Numbered from the stretch's first letter, positions 1 to 9,253 are shown. The stretch is 64,000 nucleotides of DNA from Chitinophaga sp. HK235 (GCF_018255755.1 NZ_CP073766.1:5268501-5332500); one strand, 5' to 3'. Made by a program: numbers and translations. Notes: generated from the letters alone by a model not told the origin.

Positions 1-102
1 TGAAAATTGAAGACGCAAAGTTACGCCAAAAAAATGCCAATTACGAATTGTACGTGTTAAGTCGTGAAGGGAAGGTCAAAATGGTGGGTATCAGGAAAAG
101 AA

Positions 103-148
103 GAAGAGCGAAAATAAAAGCCAATACTCGCTTTTATCTTCGCTCTTC
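103..148 (-). terminator. Intrinsic terminator-like hairpin after the surA-like gene
   Basis: An 18-bp inverted repeat (103-120 with 131-148) with a 10-nt loop lies 34 nt past the stop codon of the leftward gene. The single imperfect pair is A-C on the plus strand but becomes a U-G wobble in a minus-strand transcript, which supports termination of the leftward rimP-nusA-infB-surA transcript. Confidence 0.65.
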
Positions 149-181
149 AGCAGAATCAGTTTGCATTACTGTGCACCCCGG

Positions 182-1561
182 TTATTGTTTGGCAAGGGCT
201 GCCATCCACTGACTGATATGTGTACAGTTTTTATATTCGTCATCTACGTGTACGTAGAAAGTAGGTATTTTTTCTATCAGCCATTTGTTGATGGCTTCTG
301 CACGTTTGATATCGAGTGTACGTTGCTGGATACGGGAATAGTCGTCGGTCAGGTTTTCCCTGTGCGGCTGGGTCCGTGTTTTCAGGAAAACGATCCTTAC
401 GCCGGCGCGTCCATTGTCATCCGTAAAGGCTACGGGTGCGGAGAGCTGGCCTGGTTTCAGGGTATCGAGCATCAGTACGATATCTCTTTCGGAGGGATCG
501 TCGAGCTGATCGATGGAGAGCAAGGTGCCTTCACCGGTTTTGGACTGGATCATACCACCGTCGAATTTGGCGGTTTGGGCGTCGCTATATTTGGCCACTG
601 CTTCAGAGAAGGTGGTTTTGTTGTTAATGATGAGGGTCCGGATGGAGTCCAGCTTGGTGGTAGCGGCTGAGAGGTCGGCTTTGGTTACCGCTGCTTTCAG
701 CAGGATGTGCTGTACGGTTACGTTGTCACCGGAGCGTTTCAACATCTGGATCAGGTGATATCCGAACTGGGATTTTACCGGTGAGGATATTTCGCCTTCT
801 TTCAGACGGAAAGCTGCTGCCATGAAATCAGCGTCCCATTGTTTATCACCGCGGTTCATGACATACACGCCTTTGTTTTCTTTTACGCCGGGGTCTTCAG
901 AGTACAGGATGGCGAGGGAGCCGAAGTCAGACTCCTTGTTGATCACCCTTTTTTTGAAGTCCTGGAGGCGTTCGATGGCGTAGTTGTCCATTTCGCGGGT
1001 TGCTTTTGGTATGAGAACGATCTGGCCAATTTCCAGTTCAGACTCATAGAAATGGAGACTGTCTTTGGGGATGGCGTCGAAGAAGCGTTTTACTTCGGAT
1101 GGCGTCACCTTAACAGGCTCTACTACTTTATTGCGCATGGCTTGAGCCAGCAGATTTTCTTTAATGGGCTGGCGGAAGCGTTCGCGGAGCTGGTATACAG
1201 AGTAGCCAGTAATTTCCTTCATTTTTTCTTTGGAGCCGTAGAGCTGTTCGAAGTAGCGGATACGGTTTTCCATTTGCGCTTCCACTTCTCCATCAGAAAC
1301 GGGCAAGCTGTCCCTTTCTGCCTGGAGCACCATCACCTTTTGGGAGATCAGCATTTCCAAGGTGTTACAAGGAGCCTGTGGGCTGATATTTCCATCGGGA
1401 GAGTTCCGTTGCTGCTCTGCGAGGGCGCCGTCCATATCGGATTTGAGGATGATTTTATCACCAACAACGCCGATAATTTTGTCTGCCACCAGTTTTTGCT
1501 GTGCGACAGCGGCTTGCCATAACAGCAAGGTCCCTGCAGATAATGCCAAAAGTTTCTTCAT
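182..1561 (-). CDS. SurA-like periplasmic peptidylprolyl isomerase / chaperone
   Basis: This 459-aa protein begins with a signal peptide (MKKLLALSAGTLLLWQAAVA, then Q). An N-terminal SurA-like chaperone segment is followed by two parvulin (PpiC) domains, at roughly residues 170-280 (ending in an SQFGYHLIQ motif) and 285-395. SurA proteins escort unfolded outer-membrane proteins through the periplasm. I chose the ATG at 1561, not the upstream in-frame start at 1591, because it opens directly on the signal peptide. The gene follows infB on the same strand, but a terminator-like hairpin lies between them, so it may have its own promoter as well. The symbol surA is likely but is withheld because several paralogues exist in this phylum. 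Confidence 0.88.
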   Translation of the reverse strand: MKKLLALSAGTLLLWQAAVAQQKLVADKIIGVVGDKIILKSDMDGALAEQQRNSPDGNISPQAPCNTLEMLISQKVMVLQAERDSLPVSDGEVEAQMENRIRYFEQLYGSKEKMKEITGYSVYQLRERFRQPIKENLLAQAMRNKVVEPVKVTPSEVKRFFDAIPKDSLHFYESELEIGQIVLIPKATREMDNYAIERLQDFKKRVINKESDFGSLAILYSEDPGVKENKGVYVMNRGDKQWDADFMAAAFRLKEGEISSPVKSQFGYHLIQMLKRSGDNVTVQHILLKAAVTKADLSAATTKLDSIRTLIINNKTTFSEAVAKYSDAQTAKFDGGMIQSKTGEGTLLSIDQLDDPSERDIVLMLDTLKPGQLSAPVAFTDDNGRAGVRIVFLKTRTQPHRENLTDDYSRIQQRTLDIKRAEAINKWLIEKIPTFYVHVDDEYKNCTHISQWMAALAKQ

Positions 1562-1681
1562 ACTATAGCGGTAAAGTCCAAAAATAACCAATTAAAGATC
1601 AGTACGGTATTAGATATCGACGGATTTAACAAAAGTTTAGATAAGCCTCTGGTTCACGTCGTTTGGGCGGGATTATCAAGA

Positions 1682-1734
1682 AAAAAAGCTGTCAAAAGCG
1701 GGGATATAGTATCTCCTTTTCTGACAGCTTTTTT
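1682..1734 (-). terminator. Terminator hairpin between infB and the surA-like gene
   Basis: A perfect 13-bp stem (1682-1694 with 1722-1734, AAAAAAGCTGTCA type) has A/T runs on both sides. It lies 38 nt beyond the infB stop in the leftward direction and would end or attenuate the rimP-nusA-infB transcript. Confidence 0.75.
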
Positions 1735-1771
1735 ATTATTTCAGCCGGGTCACGAGGGCCTGAGGCTGTTA

Positions 1772-4700
1772 TTAGAGTGTTCTTTTTACTTCCACTTCTT
1801 CGAAACCTTCGATGATATCGTTTGGTTTGAGATCGCTGTAGTTGCGGATACTCAGACCGCATTCCATGTTGGCGGCTACTTCCTTCACGTCATCTTTATA
1901 ACGTTTGAGGGAGGCGAGTTCGCCGGTGTGGACTACGATACCGTCGCGTACTACGTTGATGCGGGTGTTTCTGCTCAGCTTGCCATCGAGAACGAAGCAA
2001 CCTGCCACAGTAACCTTGTCGAAGCGGTATGTTTCGCGTACCTGTACGTTGCACACCACTTTTTTCTCGATTTTGGGTTCCAGCATCCCTTCCATCGCGC
2101 TCTTGATTTCTTCGATAGCGTCGTAGATGATGGAGTAGTTGCGGATTTCGATATTTTCTTTTTCCGCGAGCTTGGCAGCTTGGGAAGAAGGTCTTACCTG
2201 GAATCCGAGGATGATGGCATCGGAGGCAGTAGCGAGCAGTACGTCGGATTCGGTGATCTGACCTACAGCTTTGTGAACGATACTGATCACGATTTCTTCG
2301 GTAGACAGTTTCTGGAGGGAGTCGCTCAATGCTTCCACAGAGCCGTCAAAATCGGCCTTGATGATGAGGTTGAGCTGTTTAAAGTTACCCAGTGCCAGCC
2401 TGCGGCCGATTTCATCGAGGGTGATATGTTTCTTGGTACGGATACCTTGTTCGCGAACGATTTGTGCCCTGCGGTTAGCGAGTTCTTTTGCTTCAGACTC
2501 GTCTTCATACATTTTGAATTTCTCACCAGCCTGAGGAGCACCGTTGAGGCCGAGCACCTGCACCGGCATAGAAGGACCGGCTTCGTCCATACGTTGGCCG
2601 CGTTCGTTGAACATGGCTTTGATTTTACCGTAGAAGGAGCCGGACACGATGGTGTCGCCCTGGCGGAGGGTACCGTTTTGTACCAGCAGGGAGGCAATGT
2701 ATCCACGACCTTTATCGAGGGATGCTTCGACGATGCTACCAGAACCTTCGCGGTCCGGGTTGGCTTTCAGTTCGAGCAGTTCTGCTTCCAGCAGGATTTT
2801 CTCCAGCAGGACATCGATATTGAGGCCGCTCTTAGCGGATATTTCCTGGCTTTGGTATTTACCACCCCAGTCTTCTACGAGGAGGTTCAGTTGAGCCAGT
2901 TGTTCTCTAATTTTCTCAGGGTTGGCGCCGTCTTTATCTATCTTGTTGATAGCAAATACCATTGGCAGACCAGCAGCCTGGGAGTGGGAAATAGCTTCCC
3001 TTGTCTGAGGCATGATGGCGTCATCGGCCGCTACCACGATTACTGCGATGTCTGCAGCTTTGGCACCACGGGCACGCATGGCGGTAAACGCTTCGTGACC
3101 AGGTGTATCGAGGAAGGTGATTTTTTTACCATTGGCAGTAGTTACCTGGTAAGCACCAATGTGCTGGGTGATACCACCGGCTTCACCGGCTACTACGTTA
3201 GCACTGCGGATATAGTCGAGCAGGGATGTTTTACCATGGTCAACGTGACCCATGATGGTAACGATCGGAGCGCGTGGTTCCAGATCTTCCGGTGCATCGA
3301 TGTCATCTTCTTCTTCAGATTCTTCCACTGCGTCGAGGCCGATGAATTCCACTTCATAGCCAAATTCGCCGGCTACGAGCTCGATTACTTCTGCGTCGAG
3401 GCGTTGGTTGATGGATACCATGATACCGAGGCCCATACATTTGGAGATTACTTCCGCGAAGCTAACGTCCATGAGGTTAGCGAGTTCACTTACGGAAACG
3501 AACTCAGTTACCTGGAGTTTGTTGTTTTCAGTTCCCTGCTGTGCTTTCTGGCTGTTTCTTTCCTCGCGTTTTTCTCTACGGTGTTTGGCTTTCACGTTTT
3601 TACCGCGACCGCCGCCACCGAGTTTGGCCATGGTTTCTTTGATCTTATTCTGGATCTCGTTTTTATCGATTTCTTTTTCTTCAACGCGTTTGTCATCACG
3701 ACTGCCTGGACGGCCGTGTCCGCCTTGTCCGGGTCTGTTGAACTGTCCGGGTCTGTTGCCCTGGCCCGGGCCTCTGTTGAAGCCACCGCCCTGGCCGCCG
3801 GGTCTGTTTCCACCCTGACCTTGACCTGGGCCTCTGTTGAAGCCACCGCCTTGGCCTTGACCTTGACCTGGGCCTCTGTTGAAGCCACCGCCCTGGCCTT
3901 GACCCTGACCCTGGCCTCTGTTGAAGCCGCCGCCTTGGCCTTGACCCTGACGGTTACGGTTATCGCCCTGCTGGGTGCGGTTATCACCCTGCTGGTTACG
4001 ATTGTGACCACGGTTGTCGCCGCCACGGTTATCGTGGTGTGGGCGGTTTCCGGCAGCGCCACCTTCCTTATCGCCTTCTTTGAAGTCTTTAGGTTGGATG
4101 GGTTCCGGTTTTTTCTCGACGATAATGCGTTTGCGTTTGCGTTTTTCGTCGCGGCTGAAGTTGCCTTTGTTATTATCACGTCTGTCAGACTGAACGGGCA
4201 GTTCTATTTTACCGATTACTTTAGGGCCGGTTAATTTTTCGGCCTGTATGTTGGTAATGACTGCCTGTTGTTGTTCCTCCTGGGGAGGAGGAGGTGGTGT
4301 CTGGCTGTTATTATCGGCAGCAGCAGGAGGAGGAGTGTTGCGTTGTTCTTCCTTTACGGGCTGTTTAACAGGAATGTTAGCCGGTTCTTTGATTGCAGCC
4401 GGTTTTGCCTCTTGTATTACTTCTTCCACTTTGTTAACTACAGGTTTATCTTGAACCGGTGCGGCTTTTTCCGTTTTTTCTGTCGTATCGGTTTTTTCTG
4501 TTTGCGCTACTTTCTCAGCCTGTGGAGCGGGTTGAGCGGGAGTTTCCGCTTTTTCCGCTTTAGGAGCGGTTTTTTCCACTACTTCTTCGGTACGGGCAGC
4601 GGGGGCTGCGGGTTCAGGAGTGGTGGCCGGTTTTTCTTCCGGTTTGATGGTGGCTGTGGGAGGAGTTTGTGGTTTTTCCTCTTTGGCCGGGACAGCAGCG

Positions 4701-5374
4701 GGCTGTTGCGGAGCTGGAGTTGTTTCCGGCTCAGCTTTTTTAGCTACTGGTTTTTTATTACGGTTAAGGGCGTCGAGGTCGATAGTAGTAATGACCTTCG
4801 GGCCGTTAATCTTAGGAGATTCTGTTTTAACCACTTCCGGTTCGGCGGGAGGAGCTGGAGCCTTGGGAACTTCCGCAACAGGGGGAGCTGTAACAGCCGG
4901 AGGTTCTTGTTTAGGCTTGGGTTCCTCTTTTTCCTGGGCCGGAGGAGGTGTAGGTTGAGCCGGAGCAGCCGCCTGAGGTTCCTTTTTAGGGGTTTCCTTC
5001 GCAGGTTCCTGTTTGGGTTCGGGGGCTTTTTCAGCTTTGGGAGCTTCCGCTACGGGTGCAGCCTCTTCTTTTTCTTTAGTCTTTTTAGCCGCAGCCTCCG
5101 CTTCCTCTTTCTCTTTCTCCTTCTTCATCTTTGTTTCTAACACGCTTCCTTTGGGCAGGGCTATCTGGTCGCTTTTGCGTTTGTTAGCCTTGTCCTGTTG
5201 GAATTCCGACTGCAGTGCTGCGTACATGACAGCCGTAAGGCGGGCATTGGGAGAACCAAAGCCACCCATATCGAAGCCTTTATTGCCAAGGAAATCGATG
5301 AGGGTTTCCTTACCAATATTAAACTCTTTGGCTGCAGCCAGCAATCGTGGTGTGTTGTTTGTTGTTTCAGGCAT
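1772..5374 (-). CDS. infB: Translation initiation factor IF-2
   Basis: IF-2 is the GTPase that brings initiator tRNA to the 30S subunit. The 1200-aa product has the expected layout: an IF2-N domain at the start (PRLLAAAKEFNIGKETLIDF), a very long Pro/Lys/Glu/Ala-rich linker, a Gly/Arg/Gln repeat tract, a second IF2-N-like domain, then the G domain with G1 GHVDHGKTSL, G3 DTPGHEAF and G4 NKID, followed by domains II-IV. I chose the ATG at 5374 because it gives the usual Bacteroidota N-terminus MPETTNNTPRLL and has a purine-rich AGGGGAGG about 12 nt upstream. A 48-codon extension to a TTG at 5518 overlaps nusA and looks non-coding. It sits in the conserved rimP-nusA-infB order. Confidence 0.96.
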   Translation of the reverse strand: MPETTNNTPRLLAAAKEFNIGKETLIDFLGNKGFDMGGFGSPNARLTAVMYAALQSEFQQDKANKRKSDQIALPKGSVLETKMKKEKEKEEAEAAAKKTKEKEEAAPVAEAPKAEKAPEPKQEPAKETPKKEPQAAAPAQPTPPPAQEKEEPKPKQEPPAVTAPPVAEVPKAPAPPAEPEVVKTESPKINGPKVITTIDLDALNRNKKPVAKKAEPETTPAPQQPAAVPAKEEKPQTPPTATIKPEEKPATTPEPAAPAARTEEVVEKTAPKAEKAETPAQPAPQAEKVAQTEKTDTTEKTEKAAPVQDKPVVNKVEEVIQEAKPAAIKEPANIPVKQPVKEEQRNTPPPAAADNNSQTPPPPPQEEQQQAVITNIQAEKLTGPKVIGKIELPVQSDRRDNNKGNFSRDEKRKRKRIIVEKKPEPIQPKDFKEGDKEGGAAGNRPHHDNRGGDNRGHNRNQQGDNRTQQGDNRNRQGQGQGGGFNRGQGQGQGQGGGFNRGPGQGQGQGGGFNRGPGQGQGGNRPGGQGGGFNRGPGQGNRPGQFNRPGQGGHGRPGSRDDKRVEEKEIDKNEIQNKIKETMAKLGGGGRGKNVKAKHRREKREERNSQKAQQGTENNKLQVTEFVSVSELANLMDVSFAEVISKCMGLGIMVSINQRLDAEVIELVAGEFGYEVEFIGLDAVEESEEEDDIDAPEDLEPRAPIVTIMGHVDHGKTSLLDYIRSANVVAGEAGGITQHIGAYQVTTANGKKITFLDTPGHEAFTAMRARGAKAADIAVIVVAADDAIMPQTREAISHSQAAGLPMVFAINKIDKDGANPEKIREQLAQLNLLVEDWGGKYQSQEISAKSGLNIDVLLEKILLEAELLELKANPDREGSGSIVEASLDKGRGYIASLLVQNGTLRQGDTIVSGSFYGKIKAMFNERGQRMDEAGPSMPVQVLGLNGAPQAGEKFKMYEDESEAKELANRRAQIVREQGIRTKKHITLDEIGRRLALGNFKQLNLIIKADFDGSVEALSDSLQKLSTEEIVISIVHKAVGQITESDVLLATASDAIILGFQVRPSSQAAKLAEKENIEIRNYSIIYDAIEEIKSAMEGMLEPKIEKKVVCNVQVRETYRFDKVTVAGCFVLDGKLSRNTRINVVRDGIVVHTGELASLKRYKDDVKEVAANMECGLSIRNYSDLKPNDIIEGFEEVEVKRTL
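3738..3960 (-). repeat. Glycine/glutamine/arginine-rich tandem repeats within infB
   Basis: About five degenerate copies of a 14-15-residue unit of the form GQGQGQGGGFNRG lie in the IF-2 linker. The DNA is visibly repetitive (recurring cctctgttgaagccaccgcc). The tract is in frame and low complexity. It may vary in copy number between strains by slippage or recombination. Confidence 0.8.
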
Positions 5375-5504
5375 ATCGTAATTCGGGCCTCCCCTGTTTC
5401 CCGTTTCTTCCAAACGGGATGTTTTTTTACGTTTAAACAATAAATCGAAAAAATCAATTCCCCTTCTTATAAGCCCTTTACCTGGGAAGGGTTCTGGCTG
5501 GGCT

Positions 5505-6752
5505 TTATTCTTTGTCAAACTCTTCCTGTAATATTCTTCTTACATCCTGCACTGTCTCTTCTTCCAGATCCGAACGGCGAACCAGTTCTTCCGTGGTCAG
5601 CTCTAATACGCTGCGGGCAGTGTCACAACCTATTCTTTTCAGTTCGTCAATGATCCATCCTTCGATTTCATCTGAGAATTCTTCCAGATCGATATCAAAT
5701 TCAGCTTGTTCCTGTGCTTCATCGCGGAATACATCGATTTCGTATCCTGTGAGTTCGCAGGCGAGTTTGATGTTTACGCCTTTTTTACCTATGGCCAGTG
5801 ATACCTGGTCAGGATTGAGGTAAACGGAAGCGTACTTGTTTTCGTTATCCACTTCCATGCGGCTGATCCTGGCGGGTGTGAGGGAGCGTTGAATCAACAG
5901 CTGGATGTTGGTCGTATAGTTAATGATATCGATATTTTCGTTTCTGAGCTCGCGAACGATGCCGTGAATACGGCTACCTTTCATACCTACGCAGGCACCA
6001 ACAGGGTCGATACGGTCGTCGTAGGACTCTACGGCCACTTTGGCCCTTTCGCCGGGTTCACGAACTATTTTCTTAATTACAATCAGACCGTCAAATATCT
6101 CAGGTACTTCAATTTCCAGCAATTTAGCCAGGAAGGATGGATGTGTGCGGGAAAGAATGATAAGTGGTGCATTGTTTTTCATTTCCACTTTCTTTACAAC
6201 CGCCCTTACATTTTCTCCTTTTTTGAAATAATCTGTTGGTATTTGTTCTGATTTGGGCAAAATTAACTCATTCCCCTCATCATCAAGCAATAAAACTTCT
6301 TTTTTCCAAACCTGGTAAACTTCCCCTGTAACAATTTCGCCGGCTTTATCAGCATATTTCTTTACCAGGATGTTCTTTTTCAGGTCGCCGATACGGGCGG
6401 AGAGGGTTTGTTTGGCAGCGAGGATAGCCCTGCGGCCGAAGTCGAGGATCTCCACTTCTTCATAAAGATCTTCCCCTATCTGATAGTCTGGTTCTACTTT
6501 AATGGCGTCAGAATAAGCGATCTGAGCATTGTCGTCTTCCACTTCTCCGTCGGCAACGATAGTGCGACGGCGTAATATTTCAAGGTCGCCTTTCTCTGTA
6601 TTTACAATCACGTCAAAGTTCTCATCCGAGCCATACTTTTTCCGCAGCAATGTTTTGAACACATCTTCCAATACCTTCATCAGTGTTGGACGGTCGATGT
6701 TTTCTGCCTCCTTGAACTCGGTGAATGACTCAATCAGGTTAATACTAGCCAT
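5505..6752 (-). CDS. nusA: Transcription termination/antitermination factor NusA
   Basis: This 415-aa protein has an N-terminal RNA-polymerase-binding domain, an S1 domain (about residues 135-200, GEIVTGEVYQVWKKEVLLL) and two KH domains (about 230-350, with VGACVGMKGSRIHGIVREL and SLAIGKKGVNIKLACELTG). The C-terminus ends in a helix-hairpin-helix-like segment. NusA modulates pausing, termination and antitermination. It lies 16 nt downstream of rimP and 130 nt upstream of the infB start, the near-universal bacterial operon order. Confidence 0.96.
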   Translation of the reverse strand: MASINLIESFTEFKEAENIDRPTLMKVLEDVFKTLLRKKYGSDENFDVIVNTEKGDLEILRRRTIVADGEVEDDNAQIAYSDAIKVEPDYQIGEDLYEEVEILDFGRRAILAAKQTLSARIGDLKKNILVKKYADKAGEIVTGEVYQVWKKEVLLLDDEGNELILPKSEQIPTDYFKKGENVRAVVKKVEMKNNAPLIILSRTHPSFLAKLLEIEVPEIFDGLIVIKKIVREPGERAKVAVESYDDRIDPVGACVGMKGSRIHGIVRELRNENIDIINYTTNIQLLIQRSLTPARISRMEVDNENKYASVYLNPDQVSLAIGKKGVNIKLACELTGYEIDVFRDEAQEQAEFDIDLEEFSDEIEGWIIDELKRIGCDTARSVLELTTEELVRRSDLEEETVQDVRRILQEEFDKE

Positions 6753-6768
6753 GTTTAGTTGTTATATT

Positions 6769-7233
6769 TTAAAACACGATGCACACCTTTGTGTGCTTTA
6801 TTTCATTAAGTTTTAAATCCGTTTGTTTGGTTTCTTTCTTTTTGCCGACTGTTTCCTCGATGGTGATTGAGTCATCCGTAACTGTTAGCAATGTACCTTC
6901 TTTCACTGCACCGTCAAGGAGAGTGACCTCCACCTTCCGACCAATGTTTTTCAGGTATTGCCTGTGCAGTTTCAAGGGCTCGTCCAGACCGGGGGAAGAG
7001 ACTTCCAGAGAGAAGTCATTGTTGGGAAAGAGCTCACTGGTTTCCAGCAGTGCATAGAGTTTCCGGTTAAAAGATACCAATCTATCTACCGGCACTCCTT
7101 TGTCCCCATCTAAAAAGAGTTTTACGTTGTTAGTGGGCTTAATTCTGATGTCTACCAAAAAATTGTCGGGATCATTTACCAGCAGTCCTTCTGCTAATTC
7201 CCAAATAGCTTTTATCACTTGTTCGTTTGCCAT
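6769..7233 (-). CDS. rimP: Ribosome maturation factor RimP
   Basis: This 154-aa protein matches the RimP/YhbC family, which is needed for 30S subunit maturation. It has the characteristic FSLEVSSPGLDEPL motif (about residues 75-90) and a C-terminal Sm-like beta domain. The ATG at 7233 gives MANEQVIKAIWELAE. The open frame extends 45 codons further upstream to 7368, but that stretch encodes a hairpin-bearing leader (7245-7270) and is unlike RimP. First gene of the rimP-nusA-infB operon. Confidence 0.93.
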   Translation of the reverse strand: MANEQVIKAIWELAEGLLVNDPDNFLVDIRIKPTNNVKLFLDGDKGVPVDRLVSFNRKLYALLETSELFPNNDFSLEVSSPGLDEPLKLHRQYLKNIGRKVEVTLLDGAVKEGTLLTVTDDSITIEETVGKKKETKQTDLKLNEIKHTKVCIVF

Positions 7234-7244
7234 ACAAAAAACGA

Positions 7245-7270
7245 GAAGGGGACAATCTCTCGTCCCCTTC
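7245..7270 (-). promoter_or_regulatory. Hairpin in the rimP leader
   Basis: A perfect 9-bp inverted repeat (GAAGGGGAC at 7245-7253, GTCCCCTTC at 7262-7270) ends 12 nt upstream of the rimP start. An alternative shorter pairing (CGAGA/TCTCG, 7243-7247 with 7257-7261) shares the same bases, so two exclusive folds are possible. Its position suggests translational or transcriptional control of the operon. This is inference from structure only. Confidence 0.45.
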
Positions 7271-7441
7271 ATTTGAATCATTTTTCCTGATGCAAATTTA
7301 CAATTATTATTTTGATTGAAAAACAAATTCTTTACCTTGTATAACAAATTATTGACATTGCAGCGCAAATTGTCGACTTTTTATCGTTACTAATTGAACC
7401 GCAGCGTTGGCCTCAGCACATACAAATATTAAACTTGTTTA

Positions 7442-7738
7442 ATGCGAATGTCCTTGTACAGAAAGCTCAATCCGGAATTGCTGGCCTGGCCTGCAGGACT
7501 GCTGTGCTTGTTTTTTCTGGACCCGGCAGCTAACCACCCGTCACTATGCCTGCTCAAAAACGTCGGCATCCCTTTCTGCCCGGGCTGCGGACTGGGACAC
7601 GGGGTACATTATTTGCTGCACGGACAATGGCGGGAAGCTGTACATCACCACTGGCTGGCCCCCGTAGTGGTCGCCACACTGCTCTACCGTACCTTTCAGC
7701 TGGCCCGGCAACAATACACTGATTTTAAATTACAATAA
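7442..7738 (+). CDS. DUF2752 family membrane protein
   Basis: A 98-aa protein with two hydrophobic segments and the family signature CPGCGLGHGVHYLLHG (residues about 43-58), a Cys pair followed by Gly/His. Function is unknown. It is divergent from rimP and 6 nt upstream of the TM2-domain gene, so the two are probably co-transcribed. Confidence 0.8.
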   Translation: MRMSLYRKLNPELLAWPAGLLCLFFLDPAANHPSLCLLKNVGIPFCPGCGLGHGVHYLLHGQWREAVHHHWLAPVVVATLLYRTFQLARQQYTDFKLQ

Positions 7739-7744
7739 AACGCT

Positions 7745-8095
7745 ATGTCTGATTTTTCATTTGCCATGTTACCTGGTATCGAACAGGAAGAAATGCTGTG
7801 GTTACAGGAACTGACCAAAAGCTACAGCTCCGAAAACAAACAACGGTTCCTGGCCCTCTATTCAACCCGCCGTAAAGACCCGCAGATGATATTGATCTGC
7901 AGCCTCGTCGGACTGGTAGCCGTAGCAGGCGTTCAACGTTTCCTGCTCAACCAGATACTGATGGGTATCCTCTACTTCATAACCGTAGGCTTTTGTTTTG
8001 TAGGTACTATCCTGGATGCGATCAACTACCGCAAACTGGCCTGGGAATATAATAAAAAGGAAGCAGTAAGCAGCGCCGCCCTGCTGGGTCTGTAA
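7745..8095 (+). CDS. TM2 domain-containing protein
   Basis: A 116-aa protein. After a 55-residue soluble N-terminus come two transmembrane helices joined by a short loop (about residues 52-100, LICSLVGLVAVAGVQRFLLN and GILYFITVGFCFVGTILDAI), which is the TM2 pattern. The usual G-x-x-G-x-HRFYLG core is degenerate here (GVQRFLLNQ). Molecular role unknown. Follows the DUF2752 gene after 6 nt. Confidence 0.8.
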   Translation: MSDFSFAMLPGIEQEEMLWLQELTKSYSSENKQRFLALYSTRRKDPQMILICSLVGLVAVAGVQRFLLNQILMGILYFITVGFCFVGTILDAINYRKLAWEYNKKEAVSSAALLGL

Positions 8096-8174
8096 GCAGG
8101 TAACGTTAAAGAAACCTTAAAATGAGGGCCTTGTCCGGCTGTCGAAATAGTTATTCTGCTACCTTTGTCGGACT

Positions 8175-8426
8175 ATGTTGAGATTTTTGCTATATATGTT
8201 TTTTGCGTGGCTGCTGTATAAGCTGGTATTTGACTTTATCATACCGGTTTACAGATCCACCAAAGCTGTGCGTAAGCAGATGAGCGATATACAACAGCAT
8301 ATGCGCCAGCAATATGAGGAACAACAATCCGCCCAGGGTCAGGCGACCCAACAGGCCCCTCCTGTTTCCCGTCCGGCATCCAAACCGGGCAAAGACGATT
8401 ATATCGATTTCGAAGAGATAAAATAG
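8175..8426 (+). CDS. Small single-pass membrane protein, DUF4834-like
   Basis: An 83-aa protein with an N-terminal transmembrane helix (LLYMFFAWLLYKLVFDFII), a basic/Gln-rich helical middle and the acidic tail DDYIDFEEIK, the layout of the Bacteroidota DUF4834 family. Function unknown. It ends just before a bidirectional terminator shared with the converging HAD gene. Confidence 0.7.
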   Translation: MLRFLLYMFFAWLLYKLVFDFIIPVYRSTKAVRKQMSDIQQHMRQQYEEQQSAQGQATQQAPPVSRPASKPGKDDYIDFEEIK

Positions 8427-8447
8427 TAATAAGTAATGTTTTTTTTG

Positions 8448-8472
8448 AAGGCCGGTTGTATCAACCGGCCTT
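8448..8472. terminator. Bidirectional terminator
   Basis: An 11-bp perfect stem (AAGGCCGGTTG / CAACCGGCCTT) with a 3-nt loop and T runs on both sides. It lies between two converging stop codons (8426 and 8477) and can serve both genes. Confidence 0.88.
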
Positions 8473-8476
8473 TTTA

Positions 8477-9106
8477 TTATCCGGCATTTTGCGGCCTGAA
8501 AATATCCAGTATCGTTTTAGGAGTCTGCAAATGGATAGTTTGCAGTCCCACAGCCTTCGCCCCTTCTATATTGGGTAACGTGTCGTCAATAAATAAGGTT
8601 TCTTCAGCCTTTAGCCCGTTTTCTTCCAGCACCATCAGATAAGATTCCCTGTCCGGCTTGCGGTAGCCCATCAGGTGAGAATAATAAGCCTTGTCGAAAA
8701 ATACCGCCAGAGAAGGAATACCCCTGCTCTCCTGCAGTATCCTGTTGAAGGTTTCCAGGTGGATGGCATTGGTATTACTCAACAGATACAGTCCATAATA
8801 CTGGCGCAGCTGTTGAAGTAACTGAAGCCGTTGTAAAGGAAAGTCGAGCAGCATGGCATTCCAGGCATCCGTAATCTGTTCCGGAGTCACCTGTTCCGGC
8901 ACATGTTTTTTCATTTCCGACAGGAAGGCTTCGGGGGTAATATGCCCGGTTTCCAGGTCGTTGAACAGGCTGGAGCCCTTAAACTGGTTGTATAACTCGT
9001 TGAAGTTCTGTACCCCCAGTGCAGTAAAAGCTTCGTAAGTCCGCTGATAGTTGATATTGAGGATTACTCCTCCAAGATCAAAGATGATGTTTTTAATGCC
9101 TTGCAT
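8477..9106 (-). CDS. HAD superfamily (subclass IA) phosphatase
   Basis: A 209-aa protein with HAD motif I IIFDLGGVI (residues 8-16; the usual second Asp is replaced by Gly, as in the YihX/epoxide-hydrolase-like branch), motif II SNTNA, motif III Lys in GYRKPDRESY and motif IV FIDDTLPNIEGA. Such enzymes hydrolyse small phosphorylated metabolites such as sugar phosphates. The substrate cannot be read from the sequence. It stands alone, with the tRNA gene divergently upstream. Confidence 0.85.
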   Translation of the reverse strand: MQGIKNIIFDLGGVILNINYQRTYEAFTALGVQNFNELYNQFKGSSLFNDLETGHITPEAFLSEMKKHVPEQVTPEQITDAWNAMLLDFPLQRLQLLQQLRQYYGLYLLSNTNAIHLETFNRILQESRGIPSLAVFFDKAYYSHLMGYRKPDRESYLMVLEENGLKAEETLFIDDTLPNIEGAKAVGLQTIHLQTPKTILDIFRPQNAG

Positions 9107-9253
9107 ACGCGTCTTGAATAGACTACAAAGAAAGCAGTTTTTGTTAAGTGTAGGCGTTGACGTGGCAGGGGGATAAAAAAAATTTAGGATAATTCGGGAA
9201 AATAATTAATTTTGCCGTCCCTTCAAAAGAGGGAATTTTAGTTCTTCGGAACG

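Noticed and set aside
16..40. Leftward promoter (TAACTTTG with a TTG upstream) at the window edge
   Set aside because: The -7 box fits but the spacing to TTG is only 14 nt and the gene it would serve is outside the window.
839..1522. 227-codon open frame antisense to the surA-like gene
   Set aside because: Mirror of a clear PpiC protein; composition is Phe/His-rich shadow.
3738..3960. Possible CRISPR or minisatellite in the infB repeat tract
   Set aside because: The repeats are in frame, degenerate, without spacers, and encode the Gly/Gln/Arg linker.
1928..4234. 768-codon open frame antisense to infB
   Set aside because: Its length follows from the repetitive, codon-biased infB sequence on the other strand. 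The translation shows shadow composition (Phe/Val/Thr/His-rich) and no recognisable domains.
5375..5518. 48-codon N-terminal extension of IF-2
   Set aside because: Starts at TTG inside nusA and is unlike IF-2 N-termini; the ATG at 5374 has a good ribosome-binding sequence.
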